DNA of 64,000 nt from Haloarcula sp. CBA1129 (GCF_008729015.1 NZ_RKSM01000001.1:868001-932000); one strand, 5' to 3'; positions 42,983 to 52,379 are shown, counted from the stretch's first letter. The notes: generated by a model not told the origin, from the letters alone. A program made the numbers and translations.

Positions 42983-45160
42983 TTAGAACGTGAGACGTTC
43001 GAGGAGCCGGCGTGCAAGACGTGGCTGTCGTGATTTGTGAGGATACACGGTAATTGTCGTGCAGCCTGGACTCGGGAAGACCGGACTCTCATCGAACAGT
43101 GCGCTTCGAAGTCTCACGTCATTGCCGCGACGCACTACCACATCCGGATTCGACGGTTGCCCGCCGTCGGGCCTGACCAGTTCCGTACGGACCGGAACAG
43201 AGAGCATCTCTGAGAGTTCTGTCTGATAGTCACCGATTGTACGCTCGTACTGAGTAGTATCTTCCAGATCAGCGGGATACCACAGTGAGATATTACCCTG
43301 ATTCGCGGCGGCGATTGCTTCGGCGACGTTCACTGCCAGCGGCGGGTACGGTCCCCCATCTTCTGAGAGAACAATGTGTTCCGGCTGATCGTATCCGAGA
43401 TTGTCTACAAGAAGGACATCACAAGGAGCGTGACGAACAATCCAGTCGGTCGGGTCTCCTAATAGTCGGGATCGAAGCCGCAGTGGCTCGTGTTCTGCGA
43501 CTATCGAGTCTACTCCCCGATTCTCGGCGAAATTGACGACTGCGTGTTTCGTGTCGTGGCTCACAATCTCGTCAGCCTCAATATCGATGTCCAGCTCGGT
43601 CGAGAGCGACTCAATCCGAGTTTCGTACGAGATATCGGACGAGGACTGTACCGTTACGTCTTCGGTGAGCGGTGCCTGGTCAGGGACCTCCTCGAACCGC
43701 ACAACGACCACGCGGCCACCGTCTTGACGGACCAAATCAGCAGCAATAGCGACGAGCGACTGTTCCCGACTCTCGTCGAGGTCCTTCGTGAGTGCAACGA
43801 GCACTTCACGTGACGTATCGTCCACCGCGGATTCAGTCTCCGTGAGCACGTCTCTGCCGACGCGTCGACGGACTGCATCCGTTGCCGCTCCCTCTCGACT
43901 CACTCGTGATCGGACGTAGAACAAGTACCAGCCGATGCTCGCGACAATGATGACAGCGGCCCCTACGAGTGCAACCGTCCCCATCTGTGTGAGCAACAGT
44001 AGCCCGGTGATTGCACCAAATATCTGCATCCAAGGATACAGCGGTGAGGTGAACTCAGGATCGTACTCTGTACTCCCTTCGCGGAATGCGACGACAGCCA
44101 GATTGATCAGGCCAAAGACCAGAATCTGGAACGCGCTCGCAAGTTTGGCGATTTCCAGAATCGGGACGAACGCAATCATTACCAACAGCACCATACCTGT
44201 GAGCGTTATCGAGGCAACTGGTGTCCCGAATCGCTCACTCACCGTCGAGAGAGACGGTGGAGCGAGTTGATCTCGACTCATAGCGAACGGGTAGCGGGAC
44301 GAAGAGAGAATCCCCGCATTAGCTGTCGAAATCAGCGCGAGGATGGCCGCAAGTATGACGACAATGACACCGGTTCGACCCAGGGTGGCCTCGGCGGCGA
44401 CTGCCACAGGCGTCAGTGATCCGGCGACACTCCCCGGATCAGTTACGCCGACCAGTACTGCTACGATAGCCACGTACAGAACGGTCGTGAACGCGAGCGA
44501 GCCAAGGATACCGAGTGGAATGTTACGGCCAGGATTTTCGACCTCTTCAGCGACGCTCGCCACCTTCGTTACACCGGCGTACGAGACAAACACCAATCCG
44601 GTCGCAGCGAGGAGTCCACCGATTCCATCCGCAAAGAAGTTCGCATAATTAGCGGACTGGACACTTGGTGCGCTTCCAGCGGCGAACCAACCGAGGGCAG
44701 CCAACATAACGACGACAATCACAACCTGGAGACGGCCGGTTTGCTTCGCGCCGATGACGTTAATTAGTATCAATACCGCTGCAAGTCCCAGTGCTACGGG
44801 CTTCAATGGCAGATCGAACAGCAAGAGCAAGTACGGAACGCCACCGACGAGTGCGAGCGCACCTTTGAACGACAGTGAAAACCAGGTACCGACACCGGCA
44901 ATGGTTCCAAGCAATGGACCCATCCCCCGCTCGATGTAAATGTACGTCCCACCAGCTTCGGGCATCGCGGTCGCCATCTCGGATTTCGAGAGTGCCGCTG
45001 GGACGACAAGCAACCCTGCTAAGGCGTAGGCGAGTATTACTGCTGGCCCCGCAATCTCTAGCGCGAGTGCCGGTAAAATGAAGATGCCACTGCCGATCAT
45101 TGCGCCGATGCTTATTGCGAGTACCGAGGAGAGACTTAAGTCGCGTTCAAGTTCTTTCAT
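42983..45160 (-). CDS. APC-family amino acid permease with UspA-like C-terminal domains
   Basis: 725 residues. Residues ~1-425 form the 12-helix APC transporter, opening with SLSSVLAISIGAMIGSGIFILP, the substrate-loop signature. Residues ~465-725 are soluble, containing UspA-like folds (VLVALTKDLDESREQSLVAI; APCDVLLVDNLGYDQPEHIV) that may sense nucleotide and gate transport. Its ATG overlaps the stop of the TrkA-N gene (ATGA), so the two are coupled. Confidence 0.92.
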   Translation of the reverse strand: MKELERDLSLSSVLAISIGAMIGSGIFILPALALEIAGPAVILAYALAGLLVVPAALSKSEMATAMPEAGGTYIYIERGMGPLLGTIAGVGTWFSLSFKGALALVGGVPYLLLLFDLPLKPVALGLAAVLILINVIGAKQTGRLQVVIVVVMLAALGWFAAGSAPSVQSANYANFFADGIGGLLAATGLVFVSYAGVTKVASVAEEVENPGRNIPLGILGSLAFTTVLYVAIVAVLVGVTDPGSVAGSLTPVAVAAEATLGRTGVIVVILAAILALISTANAGILSSSRYPFAMSRDQLAPPSLSTVSERFGTPVASITLTGMVLLVMIAFVPILEIAKLASAFQILVFGLINLAVVAFREGSTEYDPEFTSPLYPWMQIFGAITGLLLLTQMGTVALVGAAVIIVASIGWYLFYVRSRVSREGAATDAVRRRVGRDVLTETESAVDDTSREVLVALTKDLDESREQSLVAIAADLVRQDGGRVVVVRFEEVPDQAPLTEDVTVQSSSDISYETRIESLSTELDIDIEADEIVSHDTKHAVVNFAENRGVDSIVAEHEPLRLRSRLLGDPTDWIVRHAPCDVLLVDNLGYDQPEHIVLSEDGGPYPPLAVNVAEAIAAANQGNISLWYPADLEDTTQYERTIGDYQTELSEMLSVPVRTELVRPDGGQPSNPDVVVRRGNDVRLRSALFDESPVFPSPGCTTITVYPHKSRQPRLARRLLERLTF

Positions 45161-45579
45161 ATCGTTTCACCAAATGTTTCTGCTATCGCTGTAGTCACAC
45201 AGAACGGTTCGTGGCCTGCAGCTGCAAAGAGCGGAACTCTGGCTGGATCGTGTACGAATGCAATAACTCGTGGCACATCGAATCGAGCCTGAACGAGTTG
45301 TGCGATGAGCAAATTACGCCTGTCTGAGCGCGTCACAACAATAACCGTCGACGCGGTTTCGACTCCTGCTTCTACAAGGACATCGATGGTCGCTGGATCT
45401 CCTGTAAACCCAGGAATATCACTTGATTCGTACGAATTGTCAACGATGGTGACCTGCTGCCCGGCAGCCAGCAATTGTTGAGCAATCGCGGTGCCAACCT
45501 GACCGCCACCTAAAATGTAATGTGACGCCTCTTCGGTTTCGTTCGATGAGTCAGTTCTTCCTGCTCGAAGTGGAATCAT
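45157..45579 (-). CDS. TrkA-N (RCK-like) NAD-binding protein
   Basis: 140 residues from ATG 45579 (frames reach 45720). HYILGGGQVGTAIAQQL is the Rossmann GxGxxG loop; VIVVTRSDRRNLLIAQL and VIAFVHDPARVPLFAAAGHE follow the TrkA-N pattern. It lacks a TrkA-C domain and a channel. Coupled to the APC permease, it probably regulates that transporter. Confidence 0.87.
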   Translation of the reverse strand: MIPLRAGRTDSSNETEEASHYILGGGQVGTAIAQQLLAAGQQVTIVDNSYESSDIPGFTGDPATIDVLVEAGVETASTVIVVTRSDRRNLLIAQLVQARFDVPRVIAFVHDPARVPLFAAAGHEPFCVTTAIAETFGETI

Positions 45580-45669
45580 GTTGCTTGGTCCAAGTGTGGT
45601 TGATAGGGCAGATTTCACGACAGTGTTCAGTCTGGCATAGATGACGGAAGTTGATAAACTAGGGGATTT

Positions 45670-45688
45670 AATTGACGAACCGTCAATT
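45670..45688. promoter_or_regulatory. Palindromic operator candidate
   Basis: AATTGACG-AAC-CGTCAATT, perfect 8-bp arms, in the gap between the TrkA-N gene and the divergent Lrp-type regulator, about 90 bp above the chosen TrkA-N start. Size and symmetry fit an Lrp/AsnC dimer site. Confidence 0.65.
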
Positions 45689-45821
45689 GAAAACCCCATA
45701 TTATTTGTTACTGTCTCCAAATCGAGAGGGGCTTACAGACACTATCTGGCGAGGGTGATCGAATAACAAAACAAGAACGGAACAAGACTATAGTCCTCCA
45801 ACACGCCACTATCGACCATTG

Positions 45822-46319
45822 ATGAGAAAGGGCGAACTGGACTCCGTTGACAAGCACATTCTATACTATTTACAACAAGACGCAAGATCGACATCGTCAA
45901 CTGATATCGCCGAAAAGCTTGGACTGTCGTCAAGTACTGTTCGAACACGTCTGAACAAGTTAGAAGAGAATGGGATCATCCGCGGGTACCACATCGATAT
46001 CGACTACGACCTCGCCGGGTATCCACTGTACACGAAGATAATTTGTACTGCGCCAGTTCCTGAGCGCGATGAACTCGCAAACGAGGCACGAGATATTCGA
46101 GGTGTGACGGCCGTTCGTGAGATTATGACCGGTGAACGGAACGTCTACGTGAACGCCATCGGAAAGGACCACGACGACCTCAATCGGATCAGCACGGAAC
46201 TAGATGCACTCGGTCTTAGGATTGTCGACGAGCAACTGATCCGCGATGAGTACGTCTGTCCATATCACGGGTTTTTAGACGAGAATGAAGAGCTAACTGA
46301 CGAGAATACCGAGCCATAA
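45822..46319 (+). CDS. Lrp/AsnC-family transcriptional regulator
   Basis: 165 residues from ATG 45822. Winged helix with LDSVDKHILYYLQQDARST and SSSTVRTRLNKLEENGIIRGY, followed by a RAM ligand domain (YPLYTKIICTAP, VTAVREIMTGERNVYVNAI). Divergent from the TrkA-N/permease operon, so probably an amino-acid-responsive regulator of it. A TTG one codon upstream is less likely as start. Confidence 0.92.
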   Translation: MRKGELDSVDKHILYYLQQDARSTSSTDIAEKLGLSSSTVRTRLNKLEENGIIRGYHIDIDYDLAGYPLYTKIICTAPVPERDELANEARDIRGVTAVREIMTGERNVYVNAIGKDHDDLNRISTELDALGLRIVDEQLIRDEYVCPYHGFLDENEELTDENTEP

Positions 46320-46531
46320 TCTAGAGTCAAGCGGAATTGGGATCTGAAAACAATATAGTTAGTTCACGTTTTTGGCCAGTATGCATTGAGATCACCAGTC
46401 TCAACTACTGTTAATACACTTAGAATCGACTATGAACAGGCTGATTAGGAGCTTGGAACGGCATCTATCTGTTTTCTCTAGTGAGCCATGCAAGCGTTTA
46501 TACGATAGAAGAGCCAAGTTTAGATTGACCA

Positions 46532-46636
46532 ATGAGTCTTGAGCAAGCGGTTGACGAAGCGCTCGCGACGTACAACATGTCGCGGAGCGAAGAGGCCGAG
46601 GAAACGGGCCGAACAGTCGCCACGCTTCAAGACTAG
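46532..46636 (+). CDS. Possible very small protein
   Basis: 34 residues, MSLEQAVDEALATYNMSRSE onward, amphipathic and acidic. It ends 10 bp from the convergent Doc-type gene. The start reads like a truncated antitoxin or regulator, but strand and order are not those of a phd-doc pair. Could be a remnant. Confidence 0.4.
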   Translation: MSLEQAVDEALATYNMSRSEEAEETGRTVATLQD

Positions 46637-47321
46637 TAGAGCCGCTTAGTCGAGATTCCGGATCTTTTCCGCGAATTCTGCTTTTGAGAGGCCAGACATA
46701 TCTTTTAGCTCCGGATAGCTGGCACGGTCGACAGCCTCCTCAACGAACCTAACCCAGAGATCCTCGTGCTTCTCCGCGTAGGCTATTTTCGCCTCACTTG
46801 GGTACATATCCAGCTCGTATTCAGCCAGGTCAATCTCGACTGCGTGTTTTCGTTCAAGCGTTCTCGCACCGAAGCTATACAGGTGCTTGAAGAGGACGTT
46901 CTTCCGTCGAACGGTCAACAGTCGCTTCGATTCGTTGATGTACCCATTTACCCATTCCCGCCAGTCATAGGAGTCTGGATCGGTCTCTACGGACGTTTCT
47001 GGCATAGCGAAGTCCGGATTCAGGCGCCGTAGATAGAACTGAATTAGTGCAACAGCGGTTCGATGGTTGGCATTCGGAAGCGCGTGTTTGAGGATCAGAT
47101 TCGAGGCGAGTCGGCCCGCTACGTCTGTTGCTGACCCTTCCCATGACGTCCGATTGAGAACATCTGGCAACGCATCGATATCGATATTCTTGTACGCCTC
47201 GACAGGTGTCCCCTCTTCTTCTTCGTTCTGAGCGAGAAGTGCGCGGTAAATCTCGAGGAGACGAACGACGATGGTGCTGTTGTTGGCACTCATCTCAGAG
47301 AGCGACTCTTTCAGGTTAAAG

Positions 47322-48259
47322 GGCTCTGGTGAATCGCTGGACAGCGTCGGCTTCGACCGTTAGAACTAGTGGACTGAAGCGGGAAACCGCCGATGGTTCA
47401 TGTCGAAGATCTCCCGCTTCACGAGCAGAGTGGTTCAGTTAGCTAAAAATGCTGTTGGTGAGCGAGGCGAAGTCGCCGCCCCCGAAGGGGGTGGCGGCTT
47501 CGCCGAGTATGCGGTGGTGTCGCTGCACTGTCTGCGGGTTTACCTGGAAAAATCCTACCGAGAAGCACTTGATTTGCTGAGTGAGATGCCACAAATACTC
47601 GGGGAGATCGGCCTCAACGCGGCCGATCTCCCCGATCACTCCACGTTAGTCAAGTGGTTTGACAGAATTAAGACAGCGCTTTGGCGAGTGCTGCTGCGCC
47701 TGTCGGCGCAGGAGCACAAGCCATCCGGTCACGCTGCCATTGACGCAACGTTCTTTGACCGCGAAAACGCTAGCAAGCACTACTGCCGTCGGACGAATTA
47801 CCGGGTTCAGACGCTCAAAGCGACAGCTCTCATCGACACAGAAAGCCAAGCCATTCTGGACGTTCACTGTACGACCAAGAAACGCCACGATACACAGCTC
47901 GGCTGGCAGGTCGCCCGTCGCAACGCGGGCGACCTCGCCAGCCTCGCTGCGGACAAAGGCTACGATTGGATGTATTTACGCGAGAAACTCCGCGAAAAGG
48001 ACGTGAGACCGCTGATCAAACATCGTGAGTTCCGGCCCATCGATCACGCGCATAACGCGCGGATCGATGGGCCTCGATACCGCCAACGAGCGATGTGTGA
48101 AACCGTCTTCTCGACGATCAAGCGCACGCTCGGCGACGCCGTGCGTGCGCGAACTTGGTACGGTGAATTTCGTGAACTCGTCCTGATGTGTGCAGTTCAT
48201 AACATCAAGCAGGCAATGAAACAGTGAAATCAAGCTATGTCTGGCGATTCACCACGGCC
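47322..48259 (+). mobile_element. IS5-family insertion sequence, complete
   Basis: 938 bp. The left end begins GGCTCTGGTGAATCGC and the right end, read inward, GGCCGTGGTGAATCGC (14 of 16 identical). The 8-bp target duplication GGTTAAAG is present at 47314-47321 and 48260-48267. One transposase gene inside. Identical duplications point to a recent insertion. Confidence 0.93.
47400..48227 (+). CDS. IS5-family DDE transposase
   Basis: 275 residues. HAAIDATFFDREN gives the first Asp, SLAADKGYDWMYLR the second, and QRAMCETVFSTIKRTLGD the Glu with the downstream R/K of the IS5 signature. N-terminal helices (LRVYLEKSYREALDLLSEM) bind the ends. Open frame, so likely active. Confidence 0.93.
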   Translation: MSKISRFTSRVVQLAKNAVGERGEVAAPEGGGGFAEYAVVSLHCLRVYLEKSYREALDLLSEMPQILGEIGLNAADLPDHSTLVKWFDRIKTALWRVLLRLSAQEHKPSGHAAIDATFFDRENASKHYCRRTNYRVQTLKATALIDTESQAILDVHCTTKKRHDTQLGWQVARRNAGDLASLAADKGYDWMYLREKLREKDVRPLIKHREFRPIDHAHNARIDGPRYRQRAMCETVFSTIKRTLGDAVRARTWYGEFRELVLMCAVHNIKQAMKQ

Positions 48260-48649
48260 GGTTAAAGTCAATCTCTTGAACGGGCCTACCGCCGACGCGG
48301 GATGTATAGATAACGTAGAATACCTCGTCAATCTCGTATCTCTGGACCTTCACTGCGACGTCGTCGCCGTAGCCGACGATCTGCGAGACGATTTCGTCAG
48401 GATCTGGATGGACGAAGTTAAGAGAGAACTGCTTGTCGCCGGGATGATGATAGTAGACGTGCCCCATCTGCGTCCGTATTACTACTCATCTGTGCTTCTT
48501 AATCAAGTTCACGAGTGAGATTCTCATCGAAGAGTCGGTGAACCGGTTGATAGCGTCATTGAGCGTGCCGAAGTGAACAACTTGAATGGTAGGAGATACT
48601 TGTGATTCCACTGGTCAGATTTATATCATATAATGAATGATGTATATCT

Positions 48650-48928
48650 ATGGCTGTTAGAGTCACCTGTGTTACGAAAGACGACTCTCACCTAGATGGC
48701 TGCGAATGCATTACGACTATCGGGTGGAAGAACCCTTCATCCGGCAATACTGGTTCTTCGTCTCCCCAGCAAATGTATGACTTCATCGAGAATGATGGTG
48801 GCCGAGCATACGTAGAGTATGACGGTGATACGGCTGATCTAGTAGCTGTTGATGGTGAAACCAAGAAACACGTACGAACAGAACCCGGAACACCTGACAA
48901 AAATCTCCTTGACCAACCGTCCTGCTGA
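48650..48928 (+). CDS. DUF3892 protein
   Basis: 92 residues. VRVTCVTKDDSHLDGCECITTIGW and the QMYDFIENDGGRAYVEYDG block match DUF3892, a small beta-rich family of unknown function. Three Cys including a terminal one. Preceded by an A+T-rich promoter-like stretch at 48600-48645. Confidence 0.75.
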   Translation: MAVRVTCVTKDDSHLDGCECITTIGWKNPSSGNTGSSSPQQMYDFIENDGGRAYVEYDGDTADLVAVDGETKKHVRTEPGTPDKNLLDQPSC

Positions 48929-49156
48929 GTGATCAGAATAGTTCGGCCCCACCAGTTTTTCTAAATCCAATACCATTCTACTATCGCTCTTGTGAAGCAC
49001 GTTGTTATTTTAAGAGAGCAGCGTCGAGAGTCACCGTCGCGCCAGCAACGCGCTGCAGGGGCACACGTTCGTGACAGGTGCCGAGGGACGAACCCTGACC
49101 GCGTAAGTCGTATCCGACCAACATATTAATGCCCACAAGGTGGGTGTCTCGACTTG

Positions 49157-49969
49157 ATGCCACGTGAATATCTACCACGCCTTGGACTAGGAACGTATTC
49201 CGACGAGAAGCGCGACCAGTGGCGCGAGAACGTACATACAGCTCTTGACGTCGGCTTCCGACATATCGACACCGCACAGGTCTACGAGAACGAGCAGTAC
49301 GTCGGTGAGGGGATCAGGGAATCTAGCGTGGCTCGAGACGACATCTGGCTCTCGACCAAGACCGTCCATCACGACGTCCCGCTAAACGCTGAGCAGGTGC
49401 CTGCCGCAATCGATGGCTGTCTCGACCGACTTGGAGTCGACTTCGTTGATCTGTTGTACGTCCACTGGCCGTCCGGCATCTACGACCACGAATCCGTCCT
49501 TCCCGCCTACGATGAGGCTTACAAGGCCGGCAAGACTCGCAACGTCGGACTCTCGAACTTTTCGCCGGACCTACTCAACGAGGCGATGGACGTGCTTGAT
49601 GCCCCACTGTATGCCCATCAAGCCGAGATGCATCCATTGCTCCCGCAGCGAGACCTCGTTGCACACGCCCAGGAACACGACTACACCTTCGTCGCGTATT
49701 CACCGCTGGCGAAGGGGGCGGTGTTTGATGTCCCCGAAATCTGCGAGGTCGCTGAGAAGCACGAATGCACGCCAGCGCAAGTGAGTCTGGCGTGGATACT
49801 CTCACACGAGAACGTCGCCGCTATTCCGAAGGCCAGCAGCCGGGAACACATGACCCAGAACCTCGCCACCCTGGATCTTGCACTGGATGAGGAGGATATC
49901 GAGTTGATCGACTCGATCGAACGCCGCCACCGTGAAGTCGACGCCGATCACGGTCCATGGAACTGGTAG
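49157..49969 (+). CDS. Aldo/keto reductase
   Basis: 270 residues from ATG 49157. (beta/alpha)8 NADPH-dependent oxidoreductase. Catalytic tetrad visible: Asp in FRHIDTAQVYEN with Tyr after it, Lys in LSTKTVHH, His in YVHWPSG. The cofactor end AIPKASSREHMTQNL is complete. Reduces small aldehydes or ketones; substrate not predictable. No operon partner. Confidence 0.93.
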   Translation: MPREYLPRLGLGTYSDEKRDQWRENVHTALDVGFRHIDTAQVYENEQYVGEGIRESSVARDDIWLSTKTVHHDVPLNAEQVPAAIDGCLDRLGVDFVDLLYVHWPSGIYDHESVLPAYDEAYKAGKTRNVGLSNFSPDLLNEAMDVLDAPLYAHQAEMHPLLPQRDLVAHAQEHDYTFVAYSPLAKGAVFDVPEICEVAEKHECTPAQVSLAWILSHENVAAIPKASSREHMTQNLATLDLALDEEDIELIDSIERRHREVDADHGPWNW

Positions 49970-50181
49970 GACGCCGCCATTCGTGGATGGCAGTCTATTG
50001 CCTCAGGGGTCGCCATACTGATGAACCGTATTGAATCGGCCTGTTCGAGCCCGTAATTGCTGCGATTAATATTTCGGTCGTGCCACAGTCTGGATCTTGC
50101 CCCAGGTGTTTCCTCGAGTTCCTCAGGGATCCAGTCTCAAGGTAATCGCAAGGTAGCAAACGGGTAAGTCAAGACGCAATC

Positions 50182-50203
50182 TACATTATGTACAAAATGT
50201 ACA
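50182..50203. repeat. Partition repeat, downstream of par genes
   Basis: TACATTATGTACA overlapping the perfect palindrome TGTACA-AAA-TGTACA. The same motif recurs upstream of parA (51625-51960), so the par operon is bracketed by it. Confidence 0.75.
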
Positions 50204-50240
50204 AAATCCAAATAGTGAAGATATTCGACCGAATTTGAGG

Positions 50241-50732
50241 TTAGTCGTTCGTGGCTTGCTCGCTCAGCATCTCCACAACTTCCTGGACACGCTCCTCATC
50301 AGCTTCGATACCACGCTCTCTGAGCACCTGGAGTGCGACTTCATCACCGTGGTCTGCAATCACTTGGAGACACGCATCTTGAAACTCCCTTCCCTCGAAC
50401 TCGGGCACATCAAACATAGAGCATGCAGCAGTCACCGATGACCGCATCTGGGTGACGCCATTCCATGTCTCCTCCCGGACATAGAAGCCGTGCATATCGG
50501 TTTCATCAAATGAGAAGGCCGGCCCACCGGTCGATTCCTCCGTATCCTTCTGGACCTGAGCAGAATCTGTCTCCGTCTCTGGCGCTGTCTTTGTATCCTC
50601 AGTAGCCCTCTCCACATCTGGTTGCGACTCATTCTCCGTGTCAGTACGATTGGTACTGTCCGACTCTTCCCCGTCTTCCGTTTGTTTGAGCTGTTCAGCG
50701 ACGTCCCCGAAACGGTCATCCTCATTAGGCAT
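50241..50732 (-). CDS. ParA partner protein
   Basis: 163 residues from MPNEDDRFGD. The N-terminal ~75 residues are acidic and disordered (Glu/Asp/Thr/Ser), then MHGFYVREETWNGVTQMRSS and helical segments (EFQDACLQVIADHGDEVALQ). Start overlaps the parA stop by 8 bp. It does not have a classical ParB nuclease fold; presumably the centromere-binding adaptor that stimulates ParA, as known for archaeal plasmids. Similar second genes follow parA on haloarchaeal plasmids. Confidence 0.75.
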   Translation of the reverse strand: MPNEDDRFGDVAEQLKQTEDGEESDSTNRTDTENESQPDVERATEDTKTAPETETDSAQVQKDTEESTGGPAFSFDETDMHGFYVREETWNGVTQMRSSVTAACSMFDVPEFEGREFQDACLQVIADHGDEVALQVLRERGIEADEERVQEVVEMLSEQATND

Positions 50733-51597
50733 GGCTGTGGTCCTCCACAAGATCCGCTAAGTGGTCGAAATTCGGGATCTGGTCACAATCTTCGTCGAAC
50801 TCTGAGACAGGCATCCCCTGTTTGAAAGCACGAGAAATCGCAGTCCGTTCGCGGATTCCTGGCTTCGGAATACTATCGACGTTGTGGCTAGAATCATCAA
50901 GGGCATCGAAGATTTCCGGCTCAACGCGAGCGTAGTCAGGAACAAACGAACCAAACTCTCGGTTGAGATTTTCAACAAGAGTCCGATGCTCGTTGTGTTG
51001 GCCCATTGTTTCTCGAATCATATTCGGGGTGACTGCGAGAATATCTAACCCGATATTCTGCCGAATTGGAGAAATCTGCCGTTCAATCATCTTATTGAGG
51101 CCGTTAATCGAACCAGCACGTGGGATCAGCGGGATGATGACACGCTGGACAGCGATGAGGGCGTTATCGGAGAGCTTCCCACGGCCGCCTGCGGCATCAA
51201 TTATCACGTAGTCGTATCCGTTTTGCATGAGGGGTTCAACGACGTTGCGCCGAAGCTTCACATCTGCGAACCGTTCGTCCTTCAGCCTCGTCTCTACGTT
51301 CTCGAGATCGTTGCTTGATGGGAGGAGGTGAACGCCGAAATCCGTCTCAATGAGCAAGTCTTCGGGGTCCTCACCATCGATAAGGGCATCGCCGAGGTTA
51401 GCATCCCGGTCGTAAGCATCGTTGTATCCCAGTTGGGTTGTCATGTGCCCGTCCTTATCCAGATCCAAAAGTACCGTCTCATGGCCACGAGCAGCCAGTC
51501 GATCAGCGATATTAAGCGCAATCGTGGATTTTCCGACGCCGCCCTTGAGCAGCGAGACAGCTGTTCCGGGGAACCCTTCAAATTCGTCAGCACTCAT
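50725..51597 (-). CDS. parA: ParA/Soj-type partition ATPase
   Basis: 290 residues. Deviant Walker A LLKGGVGKSTIAL near residues 17-29, HETVLLDLDKDGHMTTQLGY (A' motif) and YVIIDAAGGRGK (Walker B). It forms DNA-bound gradients that move plasmid copies apart. No N-terminal winged helix, so autorepression would need the partner. Upstream repeats are the likely centromere. Confidence 0.93.
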   Translation of the reverse strand: MSADEFEGFPGTAVSLLKGGVGKSTIALNIADRLAARGHETVLLDLDKDGHMTTQLGYNDAYDRDANLGDALIDGEDPEDLLIETDFGVHLLPSSNDLENVETRLKDERFADVKLRRNVVEPLMQNGYDYVIIDAAGGRGKLSDNALIAVQRVIIPLIPRAGSINGLNKMIERQISPIRQNIGLDILAVTPNMIRETMGQHNEHRTLVENLNREFGSFVPDYARVEPEIFDALDDSSHNVDSIPKPGIRERTAISRAFKQGMPVSEFDEDCDQIPNFDHLADLVEDHSHA

Positions 51598-51624
51598 TAA
51601 TCACCACCTCCGATAAGCGGATTT

Positions 51625-51960
51625 TGTACATTTTGTAGCCAACCTGGATTGTGTGGATGTTGAAGAATTTTCACGAACTGTGGATAATGTACGTTTTGTC
51701 CAACTCATACGCGGCTCATTGAGGCTCATCTATCATAAGTCTGCGTCAGACAGATTGCTCGCGCTATGTTTACAATTTAAATTTCGTACATTGTGTACAT
51801 TATCTCCACAATCAGTATCAAACTAACCAAATTAACGCTACCTACAAAACTCACAATTTCTACATTTTGTACACTTTGTCCACAATCGCTACCATCCCCA
51901 TCAGGTACCAATTGCGTATAGCCACCAAAATTCTCATAATCTACATTTTCTACATTATTT
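51625..51960. repeat. TACATTTTGTACA repeat cluster (centromere/operator candidate)
   Basis: At least five copies of a TGTACATTTTGTACA-like motif: 51625-51638, 51686-51702 (variant), 51785-51803, 51860-51882 and 51942-51960, in an A+T-rich 340-bp gap above parA. Spacing of the last four is about 60-100 bp. It likely serves as partition site and as operator for parA. Confidence 0.8.
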
Positions 51961-52000
51961 AGATATTTTACGATATCACCGTCACCGTTCGAATGACAAC

Positions 52001-52034
52001 TTTGTGCCACCCTCACGACTGGAGGTTCTAGACT
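52001..52034 (+). promoter_or_regulatory. Structured leader element 20
   Basis: TTTGTG, CCTC (52011-52014) pairs GAGG (52022-52025), loop ACGACTG. The start codon is GTG at 52035, supporting use of GTG there. Confidence 0.75.
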
Positions 52035-52322
52035 GTGTCCAATCCAGACGACGTTGACAGCCACGGCTTGCTCACCGAACTCGCAACCTATCAGAACCGA
52101 AGGCTCCTGCTCTGGCAACTCGCAGCTGACGGCCGTTCGTTCTGTGGTGTTCGATTCGTTGCTCGGGAGCACGACCTGCAGAACGCGCCCGTCGACGAAC
52201 AGGTCCACGCGTTCGTCGACGATATGCTCTCGGACGGTGAAATCCGGCCAGAGTACGATACGATGGCTGACTGGGACGCCCTAGAAGCGGCTCATGGCGA
52301 CACCGCCGACCAGTTCCTCTAG
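52035..52322 (+). CDS. Small acidic hypothetical protein
   Basis: 95 residues, GTG start fixed by leader element 20. Alpha/beta (GLLTELATYQNRRLLLWQLA, VDEQVHAFVDDMLSDGEI). Unrecognised. First leader-bearing gene of the second cluster, next to the par locus. Confidence 0.7.
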   Translation: MSNPDDVDSHGLLTELATYQNRRLLLWQLAADGRSFCGVRFVAREHDLQNAPVDEQVHAFVDDMLSDGEIRPEYDTMADWDALEAAHGDTADQFL

Positions 52323-52344
52323 ATCGGACTCCTTCCCGTATCGA

Positions 52345-52379
52345 TTTTGTGCGGCCTCCATGGCTGGAGGCTTTCCAGT
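52345..52379 (+). promoter_or_regulatory. Structured leader element 21
   Basis: TTTTGTG, GCCTCC (52354-52359) pairs GGAGGC (52366-52371), short loop ATGGCT. The 3' arm GGAGG is a Shine-Dalgarno sequence; ATG at 52380. Confidence 0.85.

Larger units (their letters stand above)
46646..48467 (-). pseudogene. Doc-family (Fic-like) gene split by an IS5-type element
   Basis: The C-terminal piece (46646-47293 and upstream to 47313) holds the Doc motif LKHALPNANHRTA, matching Doc HxFx(D/N)ANxRT. The N-terminal piece (48467 to 48260) encodes MGHVYYHHPGDKQF to PVQEIDFN. Removing the element and one copy of the 8-bp target duplication joins them in frame (EIDFN-LKESLSEMSANN), giving one ~291-residue protein. 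The 3' piece could still start at the ATG at 47293. Doc proteins phosphorylate EF-Tu in bacteria; target here unknown. Confidence 0.85.

Noticed and set aside
42742-43092. Minus-strand 116-codon frame below the APC permease
   Set aside because: Overlaps the permease 3' end in another frame, His/Arg/Ser-rich, no domain.
46532-46636. Antitoxin of the Doc gene
   Set aside because: Wrong strand and wrong side for a phd-doc operon, and only 34 codons; kept as a low-confidence ORF only.
48237-48518. Plus-strand frame after the IS5 transposase
   Set aside because: Starts inside the IS right end and is antisense to the Doc N-terminal piece, which rejoins in frame with the Doc domain.
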